Positions 1-9,879 of a stretch of 64,000 nucleotides of DNA are shown here, piece by piece. The translations under genes were made by a program, and so were the position numbers. The notes beneath the pieces are model-generated. The model made no database searches and had not been told where the DNA came from. It worked only from the letters and a program-made list of their open reading frames with translations. The stretch covers positions 33,983,741-34,047,740 of the forward strand of contig CM041465.1 of NCBI GenBank assembly GCA_023213395.1, written 5' to 3'. The stretch comes from Cycas panzhihuaensis (Eukaryota > Cycadophyta). Each line of letters begins with the position of its first letter. Within the stretch, counting starts at the first letter, position 1.

Positions 1-345
1 CCCACACTTGTCAAGGAATCATTGGTAATCTAGCTTAGGATATAGTCGACATACTTCATACATCCAAGGTTATCACATATTCGACATAATATCATCATAG
101 ATTACACACAACAGTACATTAATCAACAAATATCCATTATGCAATCATCATGGTACACATAAAACATAATATTTCATGTAACTTTTCACTTTATTAAGCA
201 ATATGTCTTATACATTCAGTTCTGGAATGTATCCTATATACATTCTAGCCTCATATACAAGATTTTGTCATATATGTTCCAAAAGGGAATGTATCATGAA
301 ATGCATCGACTACAACTCTAGTCTGTACCACTATCTGGTCTGAAT
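1..345 (-). repeat. 3' LTR of the gypsy element (partial)
   Basis: Matches 8,055-8,400 base for base over long runs, for example the stretches around acttgtcaaggaatca and ccaaaagggaatgtatca. Differences are mainly C/T and G/A. Homology fades near 345 although the other copy continues to 8,878, so this LTR is rearranged, deleted or too diverged beyond that point. The window begins inside it. Confidence 0.85.
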
Positions 346-1750
346 TTTAGGACTTTTTTTATTTCTTTATGCACCTTTCATTTAATTTCCCTATCTTGAG
401 TGTTTTCTGGAAATGCATTCATCCATTGCTTTATAAAGGGTTCATGTGGGCAAATGGTTGATTATGGAAGTTATAATCCCAGACATTGGTAGAATAAGAT
501 GGCTAATAGCAAAGAAGGGTGCTTGAATGGATGTGTCATGATTTCCTCAATTTATTATATCATATTCACCACTAGAAATTCAGACCAATTGAGCTATTTC
601 CCATCTCAAAGTTTTGGTAATATTGGCATCATCCCCCCTAGAATATATGTATACTTTTTTTTGGATAAAAACCTTGTATTTATGACTTTTTCTATCCATT
701 GCAACCTAATGTATTTTATATCTACTACACGAATAGCTCATGATATTATCTAGGTATTCTCCTAGCAAAATTCCTTTAACTAGGTTTTTCAATCACCTTT
801 GATCTTTTAGTGGCAATTGGGACTTCTCCCTCCTTCGGAAATCCTATAAGTGGATTATTTTTGTATTTAATTTAACTTTCTTCAAATCCTTTTTTAATTC
901 TAATAGGATGTTCTCCATTAACTCTTGATCCCAATAAAGAGGATTAAGATATATGTATTCTCCCCATCCTGCTTGCTTGACCTTTGTTTTAAACTAGGTA
1001 GGTAATCCATTTAATTCCTTTTTTAGCTTTGGTAAGAATATTTCTTAGCATCTTGCCATCTTCATTATGACACTGCTATGGGAATTTTAGAAGTAATTCT
1101 AATATTGACAAGATAAACCCTATGTACGTACCTTTTTGGAACGGCTAATTTTATGTGACTATTTGCTTTGAATTATGTGTTATTCTCTTGCTCCTTTCTT
1201 CCTTAGAATGTGGTATTTTCAACTAGCTCCTTGCTGTTGTTAATTATAGATCGATTCCCCCTATTTTTTATTTGAGTACTATGCAAGAATGGTTATAGGT
1301 ACACATTATATATTTTATCTTTTTCTTCCCGTTTGTTCTATGAATACTTGACAGCATACTTTTTTGGTACATATAGTATATTTTGGCCCAATTACTCGAT
1401 TTTCACTTTGCATACTTGGTAACATATCATTTTTGTACATATAGTATATTTCACTAGTATGTAGACAAGAATTCTAATTTTTCTTATACAATTTTTCTGA
1501 ATTTTGATTTTTCTTACAATGGTATATCTTTCTTCTTATGATTTGTCATATTGCTTATTTATATGATATGAGTTACAATGTTTTTTCTTTCTGTTTTTTT
1601 ATTTTTTAATTTTCTTGTATTTTTATTTCTATACCAAACTGAATTACATTCTGGTATCAAAGTAATATGATTTACCTCAACTTCATGCAACACGTTATGG
1701 TATAACCAGATGATCTAGCTCGTAGTTGCTTAATCCTAGTTAACATAAGG
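345..1750. other. 3' noncoding part of the gypsy element, no gene seen
   Basis: AT-rich sequence between the integrase end and the recognisable 3' LTR. The ORF at 499-753 (+) has no recognisable motif and is judged spurious. A purine-rich tract on the minus strand at about 823-836 (AAGGAGGGAGAAG) could be the polypurine tract, but no TG-start LTR follows it clearly. Confidence 0.5.
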
Positions 1751-2850
1751 TTTCAATTGGCTACCATTCACTCGGGTTGGTAGCAATGGTCTATCAATTT
1801 TTCGAAGTTGTACTAAACAATTCTCAAAGATTCTCTCGATGATATAAAGTCCTAACCATCTCATTTTGAGTTTCTGGAGGGGTGTTTTAAATTTGTTATA
1901 ATAAAGAAGAACTTAGTTGCCTTCTTTGAATTGTGGCATGCGTAGGTGATGATTGTGCCACACCTTTTATAACCATTTCACCATATAGCATTTTTCCTCT
2001 AGCCACACTAATTCTTCCAACCTATGTTGTAAGGAATGGAAGTCATCCAATTGACATTGCATGGTAGTTCTTAGGCTTGGAATTTTGAATTCAGTTTAAA
2101 GGATGGCCTTGATTCCATAAACCAGTTGAAATGATGTTTGTCCCGTTGACCTTTTATACTACATTTTGAAGGCTCACAGTATTGATGGTAACTTCTCGGC
2201 TAAATCTGACCTTCCTATATCACAAATTTTTCGCAAGCAATTCTTGATAATTTTATTTAAACTTTCTGCTTATTTATTAGCCCTTGGATAATAAGCTATG
2301 GATTTCTGATGGTTAATCATAAAGGTTAATGTCAATATTTCTATAGTCTGGTTGAGAAAATGGACCCCTTCATCACTTACGATTTCCAATGGGCATCCAA
2401 ATTATGTAATGATCACCTCGTATAGAAATTATAGCGTGCTTTTTTAATCAGCTTTTCTTAGTGCTCAAGCCTCCATCCATTTGGTTATATAGTTGGTTGC
2501 TACTAAAATGAATTGGGCTTGAGGTCATTAGGCAACTGGTTTCATAAGTCTAATGAAATCGAGGCCCTATTTCTCGAATGGTGCTAAAGATAAGATTGGG
2601 TGTAAGGGGTTGGAAATCTTGTCGATTAGTTTTCCCAACCCTTTAACAATAATCACATGTTTGAATCCACTTCCTTATATCTTCAAACATAGATGGCCAC
2701 CAAAATCCTAACATTAGAACCTTTCTCTAGGTCGCCATCTTTCCTATGTATCCTCTAGCTTTGCCTTCGTGTGCTTAAGCCATAATTTGATTAATCTCGT
2801 GTGGCCTTACACATCAACGTAGTATTTCATCTGGTTCAAGTTTATATAGC
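1750..2850 (-). pseudogene. gypsy integrase, decayed
   Basis: The integrase inserts the cDNA copy into the host genome. On the minus strand, with frameshifts, an HHCC zinc-binding region is visible: RPHEIN with a later H, a GFWWPSM motif and TCDYC near 2,650. The catalytic core follows, with FILVATNYITKWMEA near 2,480-2,520 and an EIVSDEGVHF-type second-aspartate motif near 2,370-2,395. A YYPRANK motif precedes the glutamate near 2,280, where the usual CAA/CAG glutamine codon reads TAA. The C-terminal part runs to about 1,750. These motifs are established for Ty3/gypsy integrases; several internal stops show it is dead. Confidence 0.85.
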
Positions 2851-3049
2851 TCGCCTTTAATCATCTAGTATGGTTCTGCCTTACACACGAAATTCCAACC
2901 TTCCATTCGATCTAATCCTAATAATAATTCCCCTATTGCTAGATTTCTGGTATTCCATTGTACCAATCTGTTGGTACTGCCTCCACACTAAACAATGCTA
3001 TATCAGAAAAGTCATTTAATATCCCTATAGTTGTTTCTCCATTTGGGAT

Positions 3050-3520
3050 TCTTCATAACTAATAAGGTATTACATGGGCTTTCCTAAGTTTTATAATGAT
3101 TTTAAATAAGAATTCCTGGAATAGCATAAGCCACCTACTAATTCGTGTCCTCATTATAGGTTTATTTACTAAGTACATCAGTGCTTGGTGGTCTACAAAG
3201 AATAAGAATGGATTTGGCAATAGGTAATGTCAAAACTTTTGTAATGCATACACTATTCTGAGTGCTTATTTCTCTGTTGTGGTGTAATTTTGTTCTGCTT
3301 TAATCAATTTTTGACTTACAAAGTAAATAGTATGGTCTATTTTATCGTCGTTTAGTTGCACTAGTACACATCTGATTGCATATTGTGAGGCATCGACATG
3401 TACATAGAAGAATTTTTTCCAATCTGGGAACCTTAGTATAAGTGCCGATATTATGCGCTTTTTTAATGCTTCAAATGCATATTATTGTTTACTACTCCAC
3501 TCCCATTCAACATCTTTTTT
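3050..3520 (-). pseudogene. gypsy RNase H, decayed
   Basis: Follows RT on the minus strand. Visible motifs are [15 protein letters not shown] (the RT-RNase H connection, about 3,570-3,615), then VHVDASQYAI near 3,390-3,420 with the catalytic aspartate of the TDAS-type motif, and FVDHQALMYL near 3,190-3,210. The domain removes the RNA template during reverse transcription. Stops interrupt it, including one in the QNYTTTEK region near 3,270. Confidence 0.82.
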
Positions 3521-3559
3521 TAATAATTCTTGTAGGGGTCCTGATATACATGCATACCC

Positions 3560-4260
3560 CCTAATGAATTTCTTGTAATAACCAGTTAATCCCAAAAATC
3601 CCTTTAATTATTTCCTTGTGAACGGCACTCGGAAATGCAGGATTGCAAATACCTTAGTTGGATTTGTTAACAATCATTCTCTACTCATAATATGTCCTAA
3701 CAAATTCCCAAAAGGTACTAGGAAGGTACATTTTTCTGGATTTAAACATAGCTTATTTTCATGACATGTTTGCAACATTTCTCTAAGGTTATCCATATGG
3801 TCTTTCATGAATCCATATAATGTCCAATCATCCAAGAAAACTACCACTTTTTCGTCAGTCATCTTACAAAATATATTAATCACTATTCTTTGAAATGTAG
3901 CTAGGGCATTTGTAAACCTAAAAGGCATCACCCTATATGAGTATGTTCCCCATTCCATTACAAATATTATTTTTATTTGATCCTCTAGAGCGATTTGAAC
4001 TGGTTGTATCCACTAAACCCATCCGTGAAGGAATACATTTTATTTCTACATAGCCTCCAAAATATACGTGTTTGTATGGATTACATGCAACTTAATAAGG
4101 TAACTAAGAAAGATCTTTCTTAGTTATCTTATTAAGTTGCATGTAATCCATACAAATACGTATATTTCTATTTTTCTTTGGGGCCACTGCTGTAAGACTC
4201 ATCCAGTCGTTGTAGTCGATTTCCTAAACGTATGAGGCAAACACATCACGAAACTCTTCA
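3560..4260 (-). pseudogene. gypsy reverse transcriptase, broken by a palindrome
   Basis: RT copies the element RNA into DNA. The finger motif APKKNRN and ICMDYMQLNKITKKD are readable upstream (4,114-4,195). Domain A reads FTDGFSGYNQ near 3,995-4,040, and the ORF at 3,674-3,958 carries EWGTYSYRVMPF, the catalytic box FLDD (a variant of FMDD/YLDD), and CTFLVPFGNLLGHIMSRE. Between the KKD of the finger motif and domain A lies the inverted 54-base copy described separately; it replaces the usual HFPLPF-type segment, so the coding frame is destroyed. Stops also lie next to domain A. Confidence 0.9.
4060..4167. repeat. 108-base palindrome (54-base arms, no spacer)
   Basis: Left arm 4,060-4,113 and right arm 4,114-4,167 are reverse complements with two mismatches (4,070/4,157 and 4,100/4,127), both G opposite T. 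The centre is GATC at 4,112-4,115. The right arm is the genuine RT coding segment and the left arm is its inverted copy. Confidence 0.95.
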
Positions 4261-5398
4261 AATAACTGTTGAGCCTGTGTTATCATCTGGTCATCTCAAT
4301 AATCTCATATCCAAATGGTTTTTGGTTCCTCTTTACTTCAGACATCGATTTCAGTTATTTTTAACTCTATCATTTCAATATCTTTTTTATTTTCCATGTG
4401 ATAGGCAGGGGTATTTTTAATTTTTTTTTCACCATAATTGAATTCGGTGAATTCCGTGGGATAATTGGGGTTGTCTTCCTTTTCTTCATCCTCTAATTCT
4501 TCTTTTTATTTCTTTTATACTAATGATATGGCTTTTTGTTCTAGGTCTATAGTTAATTTCCTAATAATCTTGAGTACCTTATCAATATTTTTGTCCTCTA
4601 ATGAATGCAAAAAGGTTTTTATAAAAGATTTTTTAAGACTTTTCCATGTTGCATCTAGGTTCTATTCTTTCCCCAAGAACCAATCTCTTGCTACCTGACC
4701 TAAGGTGTGGTAGAAAAGATTGCTCCATGTTTTCCTAGGTAAACTCAAAGATGTCCATTCCCATTTACACCTTTAGATATGTTTATTGGGGTACTCTCCT
4801 ACATAGAATAATAGAATATTCAATTTTTTTAAGTGGTTAAACCATGTTTTGAATACAGATTGTAATTCCATTGTAATTCCTTTCAACCTTGGAAGGTAGT
4901 TTGGTGGCCTAAGTGCCAATACTATGTGGTACCTTATAAGGTTAGTACCAAATCTGACTCCCATTAAAGTTTATCCCAATTACCCTCGTATATCCAATAC
5001 TCTCTCAAATGTATAAGGTGAGTAGTCCCCTATAGTTGGTCCTCATAAAAAGGTTTGACATAGTCTCCTATATATATTTCAAGATTTCCTTCCTCGGGGA
5101 TTATGATCCTACATCCTAGAGCTAAATCTTTAGGGGTATGTCTTACTAGTTCCTTTTCTATTTTCTCTTATTTGGCATCAATACTTGAAAAGGACTAATT
5201 GTTGGGTGGGTGTACCTCTAAAGAAGAAAAGGAAGGATTGTTACTTCCTTTCCTCTGTTGTAATAAGGGTAAGGATGGATAATCTACCTTAAGACCCACA
5301 CCTAAGGTAGAGGAGAGGTTAGAGTTAGTATTAGATAATATAGAATTATGACATAGACTAGGTATATTAGAAATAGGGGGTTAGGTCTAGGTTTAGGG

Positions 5399-6070
5399 TT
5401 AAGTTATTATTTTCCATACTCTTCCTATACTAACGTTAGTCCCTATATAATCAAAGGATTTTAAATTATTTCCAATATCATCAGTTACATTTTTAGAAAG
5501 TAAATTACACCTATAGGAAGAAGAATTAACTTCATATACATCTTGTAACCAATAATCCATAAATTTTGTTCCATTTTTATCATCAAAAAATTTATAGATT
5601 TTTCTGAAGTAGAAAGGTTCCATCTCTTGAGGGTTAATCAACTTGGTTGGCTCTTCAGTCGTATGATACAAGTTTCCTTCGTCAAAAGAGAATGTTATTT
5701 CCTCGCTTGTAATAGTTGTTCTTGATGCGTCATCTGGTATTATTCCAATAGAATTTTTCCCCAAAATTAGAAGGACCACTTCACTTCCTCTATCCAATAA
5801 TGTAAATGTCACATCTCTCCAACTTTGGAGACACTGAGTTTTATACAGCCATAGGCAACCCAACAAGGCTGGATAAGGTGCTGTGTCTTTTTTAAACTGC
5901 GATCCCTACCACATCCACTTTGATGTTGGCTAGCTTCTCAACTGGTCTCACCAATAATTCATTTTCTAATTTCAAATAATAAGTTGCTACTTCCAACTTA
6001 GGACTTCTCAACTTCTACCATTTTGAGGTAGATAAAATGTTGACTGCAACTCCCCCATCCATAATTACCC
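5399..6070 (-). pseudogene. gypsy aspartic protease and protease-RT linker
   Basis: The protease motif is read on the minus strand as VIMDGGVAVNILS; the Asp-Gly-Gly codons lie at 6,051-6,059. This is the retropepsin active site, with DGG in place of DTG/DSG as found in several plant gypsy lineages. It would cleave the Gag-Pol polyprotein. Downstream, an open stretch of 155 codons (5,399-5,866) has no motif I recognise and probably belongs to the protease C-terminus and linker. Stops and a frame change separate the two parts. Confidence 0.75.
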
Positions 6071-6512
6071 TTGAGAATTTTTCTCCTATAACTGTGATTA
6101 TAACCATCAAATCCAAGTCGAAAGATGGCATTATCTTTTTTAAGCTCTTGGTGACTTCTTACTATTGCAATATCCCTGCCTTAATCCAGTCTATCACTTG
6201 GTATAAGAGAATTATTAACTATAATTACTTTACTAGATTTTCTATTAACAACAACATATGAGGGATGTCTTCCCTTGGTAGGCCTCTAAATAATTCCTCT
6301 GTTTGAACCAACTAAGGTTGCATCTTCTGCTCCTCAAGTATTTTCTTCTTTTATTTGTTTTTCATGATATATACATGTTTTGTTTTCGATTTGCCCATCC
6401 GTAACATTGTTTTGGTTTCTTGTTAGGCTAGTTCTTCCAATACTTGTTTTGTCTATTTGAATCAATCTATTTCTGTTTTTGGGTTTAGGTATTCTTCATT
6501 TGTTCTCTCTTT

Positions 6513-7879
6513 CTACTTATTCTGAAGTTTTACGTTCTTACTATTTTTGGGGATAATAGTCACTAAATTAGTTACTTTCGCCTTCCCTTTGCATTCCTCC
6601 ATTCTATGCTTACTTGACCTGCAATTATTGTATATGAATAGTTTATGTTCATATTCTTGTTTAGTTGAGCAATCTAATTTCCAATGCCTGCATTGCAAAC
6701 AAATCAAACATCTCCTTATTTGTTGTTTTTTCTTTAAAGATTCTTGTGTACTTCTTGTTGTATATACATTTCGAGGTGGGCTGCTCCCTCTTCCCCGACC
6801 CCATCCTCTATAAGCTTTTTCCCTAGGGTCATAGAAACAGTTCCTTGTTTTGTGACTATCCATGTCACATATATGACACCATCTATCCCTTTGGTGCATT
6901 TCATTTTTTTTGGATTGATTTTGCATTCCTTAGTTGTATGCAAACTATTCTCGCATATATGACACCATTTTTTTATTTTAAATTCTCAATCCTTCCTTTT
7001 CTTGATTTCTTCTTCCTCTTTCTTGCTTTTCATCTTAAGTCTTGTTATTTCTTTCCTTAGAGCTTTAATTCCTAATTCCTCTTCTGAGATTCCTATTTGG
7101 CAAAGAGGCTGATTATGTTGGTTATGTTTCATTTCTCTTATCTCTTCTTGTAGCCTTAGTAATAGGGGATCATGCCCTCCAGCTTAGGCATCCATCTTAG
7201 GTGTCCTTCCCAGTGGTGATCTTTCTCTTTCTGGCTTTTCAAAGGATTCTACTTCTTTTTCTCCACCCTTCACTTTAGGTGGTGTATTTGAGGTGCTTGG
7301 TGCAACACTATCTTTCCCAAATAGACGATTCTTAAATGGTGTTTTTAAATATATTGGTTTTGGTACTCCTGGCACTTGTACCATCAATGGTATGACCACT
7401 AAATATGATTGCTTGAACCCCCTGTCTGGTGAATCCTCAAATAGTTGCCTTGTTAATTTATTCTCCCAGTATGTCGATGAACCTTCCTCTGCCTTCTTCT
7501 TGTTATCACTTAGGTCCTTTGGGGTACGATCCACACTTGTATATTCTTCCTTCCCTAGGGTATCATTTTGTTCCACATCTCCTCTTAGTTTTCCCTCATT
7601 TTTTGAGCTTTAAAGGTCATACTTGATTGGAGTAGGTGTTAGTACCATTTGCTCGCCATTATTTTCCTCTCATTGTTCTTAAGGTATCTAGGCTCCACTT
7701 GCCTCGGATTCTTCAACGAATTGTTCCTTAGTCTCGTTATTATGTAGACTCAATCTTCTTGCCCTTCTTAATTTTGATTCCTTTGACCATTGTAATGCCC
7801 TTTGTCTGCTTGCTTCTTTCCCCTTAGGTGAAATACCCTTTTGTGGATCTCCTACCTTCGAAGGCCTCTTAGGTGGCAT
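6513..7879 (-). pseudogene. gypsy gag with four zinc knuckles
   Basis: Gag forms the particle and binds element RNA. The likely start is the ATG at 7,879 (MPPKRPSKVG), giving a basic N-terminus; a second open piece at 7,184-7,576 follows. The C-terminal part holds four knuckles of the form CX2CX4HX4C: CHICENSLHTTKEC (about 6,920-6,965), CHICDMDSHKTRNC (about 6,838-6,880), CLICLQCRHWKLDC (about 6,675-6,720), and a fourth with its first Cys changed to Tyr (YNNCRSSKHRMEEC, about 6,595-6,640). The first lies in another frame from the rest, so there is at least one frameshift. An RGRG stretch lies between knuckles two and three. Confidence 0.8.
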
Positions 7880-7884
7880 TGAAA

Positions 7885-7955
7885 GGTCCCCTGGCTATCA
7901 AAGGCTTAATTACAGCATGTCGTCACGACGACAGCCAGGGTCCTTTGTCCTTTGA
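7885..7955 (-). promoter_or_regulatory. folded leader just upstream of gag
   Basis: Between the 5' LTR and the gag ATG lie overlapping inverted repeats: CCCTGGCT 7,889-7,896 with AGCCAGGG 7,933-7,940; TGTCGTC 7,918-7,924 with GACGACA 7,927-7,933; TCAAAGG 7,898-7,904 with CCTTTGA 7,949-7,955. The position is that of retroelement packaging or dimerisation signals; that role is inference. Confidence 0.5.
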
Positions 7956-8054
7956 ATATTTTCCCCTTATGAAACTCCTAGCCCTAATCCCTCCTCAGTG
8001 GACATAGGCAACATAACCAATGTTGACTTTAAGGTTGACTACACTTGTGAAAAA

Positions 8055-8878
8055 CCCTACACTTGTCAAGGAATCACTAGTAATCTAGCTTAGGATACAG
8101 TCAACATACTTCATACACCTAAGGTTATCGCATATTCACCCATAATTCAATACAATATCATCGTAGATTACACACAGTAGTACGTTCATCAATAAGTATC
8201 TATTATGCATAAAGCACAGTATTCCACGTAACTCTTCACTTTATTAAGCGACATGTCTTATACATTCAATTCTAGAATGTATCCTATATGCATTACAGCT
8301 TCATATACAGGATTCTATCACATACATTCCAAAAGGGAATGTATCACAGAATGCATCTACTGCAACTCTAGTATGTACCACTATCTTGGCTTGTTAGCTA
8401 CCGTACTATCGTATGGAATAAATGCTCGGCTCTCACCCCTGGAATGGTTCTCAATAATCTCCTTAAATGTGTCTTTTTTATGCCTTTTGATGAAGGGTTA
8501 TGACTCCCTGTCATAACTATACCTTTCCATTATCAATGTAACCTTTTTACTTAAACAAATGATTAATCTCTCTTAATGGTGCCTTTTTCATCCATATGTC
8601 CATATGTACGTTCTTTTGGGTTGACTTCATCATCCTTGGGTGCCTTTGGATCAGATCAGCTCATGCATACCCTGTTGTCTGTGAGCATATCAAAAATGGT
8701 ATGCACCATGTGTTGCATACCTAGTATGGTACGCACATGTCACACGTACCCAAAATGCTCTTTTTTTTGCATTCTTCTTTCGCGCATACCTTTGTACAAT
8801 TTGTACCTGCATTCCATTGGTCAATACAGTCTTACATTCCTTTTCCACATAGCTTATATGCTAAATTATACCCTAACA
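8055..8878 (-). repeat. 5' LTR of the gypsy element
   Basis: Homologous to 1-345 over its left part. Its right edge on the minus strand reads TGTTAGGGTATAATTTAGC, a typical LTR start. The left edge is uncertain by some tens of bases because the primer-binding site could not be identified between here and the gag start. The ORFs at 8,253-8,516 and 8,576-8,920 (+) have no motif and are judged spurious. Confidence 0.8.
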
Positions 8879-8959
8879 ATTGTCTCCCTTGAATTACACT
8901 TTGTCTCTTTATCTGATTGAAGGATTCCCTATAAGAGTAGTTGAAGCCACCCAATGTCT

Positions 8960-9863
8960 CAATGGGGTTGATGATCCCTTCATCACCACAAATAATTTTT
9001 TAGAAGGGTTTCTACCTTATTCCTCTGGGTTTTAAAGCAAATTGCTAAGCATCTTCAACACTTTTAATTCTAAGCATGCTAAGTTCATCTTGTATAAAAT
9101 TCTTTATGCCGTTTACATACTTGGTAATTATTTACTCTTCAATTTCTTCGTGGACAGTCTTTTTTTTTTGCCTCAATTTCTAAAATTTTCTAAACAGAGT
9201 TTGAGTGTAGTCCACTAAAAGGAATTTCTTTTTGAGCTTTTTCACCACCTTACTCCAAGTTTGAATTTTGTCATTTATATTTCTTATTCTCTTTTTCTGT
9301 AAGTGATCCTACCATATCATTACATAACTTTTCAGTTTAGTACATATAAGTTTCATCTTCTCTTTTGTCATGTCATTCAATTCAAAAAAAAAAAATTCAT
9401 AGTATTTAACCAGTCAATTAATTCTTTAGGGTTCAAACTACCCCCATACTCTAGAACATCAAGCTCTGCTCCACTGTTCTTTTCTTTCAAGGCTTTTAAC
9501 ATTCTCTCTTCATAGGATGAAGGTTCTTATGCTCTTTCTTCCTTATAGTCCACTCCAACTCCAGTTTTTATTTTTACATCACGGTCATGCCTCCTTCTAC
9601 CTTGTTCATTTTTTAAAAGGATTTTTTGTTACTTCAGCACCACCTCTAGAAACTTTTCAACCCTTCTCTAAAGCTCTTACATGCTCTTGTTTAATTATGC
9701 ATTCTTTCCTCTAACTATGTTTCTTTTGAAATTGTCTACTCTTTTTTTGTAAATACTTTCAATCTACTTCCAATAATTCTCAAACAGATTTTTAAAAGAA
9801 ACACAAAACTTACTAATAATTTGTTGTAAACCTCTTTTTCTTGTTCTCCCTGATCTGAACCAT
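8960..9863 (-). pseudogene. gag of a second gypsy element
   Basis: Minus-strand translation with stops gives the conserved Ty3/gypsy gag pattern: SLNPKELIDWLN (about 9,415-9,450), a hydrophobic FFFELNDMTKEK stretch, LKSYVMIWWDHLQKKR with the conserved paired tryptophans, IQTWSKVVKKLKKKFL, and VDYTQTLFRKFQKLRQ. Gag is the capsid-like protein. It ends near 8,960, next to the LTR of the first element, so its pol is missing. A likely start ATG lies at 9,863, partly overlapping the primer-binding-site-like sequence. Confidence 0.75.
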
Positions 9864-9875
9864 GGTCTGATATCA
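9863..9875 (-). promoter_or_regulatory. primer-binding site, initiator-Met type
   Basis: On the minus strand it reads TGATATCAGACCA, matching 10 of 13 bases of the usual plant TGGTATCAGAGCC complement of initiator tRNA-Met. The plus strand has TG at 9,880-9,881, which would be the inner edge of the missing element's 5' LTR. Confidence 0.5.
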
Positions 9876-9879
9876 AAAA

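Larger units (their letters stand above)
1..8878 (-). mobile_element. Ty3/gypsy LTR retrotransposon, decayed, minus strand
   Basis: An LTR retrotransposon read right to left: 5' LTR at about 8,055-8,878, gag, protease, RT, RNase H, integrase, then a 3' LTR cut by the window start. The domain order protease-RT-RNase H-integrase is that of Ty3/gypsy. The two LTR copies align over about 345 bases with mostly transition differences. Every coding domain is recognisable but carries stops and frameshifts, so the element is inactive. No chromodomain was seen after the integrase. Target-site duplications cannot be checked because the left LTR runs off the window. The right LTR begins TGTTAGGG on the minus strand at 8,878. 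Confidence 0.9.

Noticed and set aside
6547-7626. Several plus-strand ORFs of 65-106 codons
   Set aside because: They are antisense shadows of the minus-strand gag, which has clear zinc knuckles.
8879-8893. Polypurine-like tract on the minus strand just outside the gypsy 5' LTR, suggesting a shared LTR between two tandem elements
   Set aside because: The sequence at the other, right-hand edge of the second element (9,880 onward) does not resemble this LTR family, so chance or the neighbour's own gag sequence is simpler.
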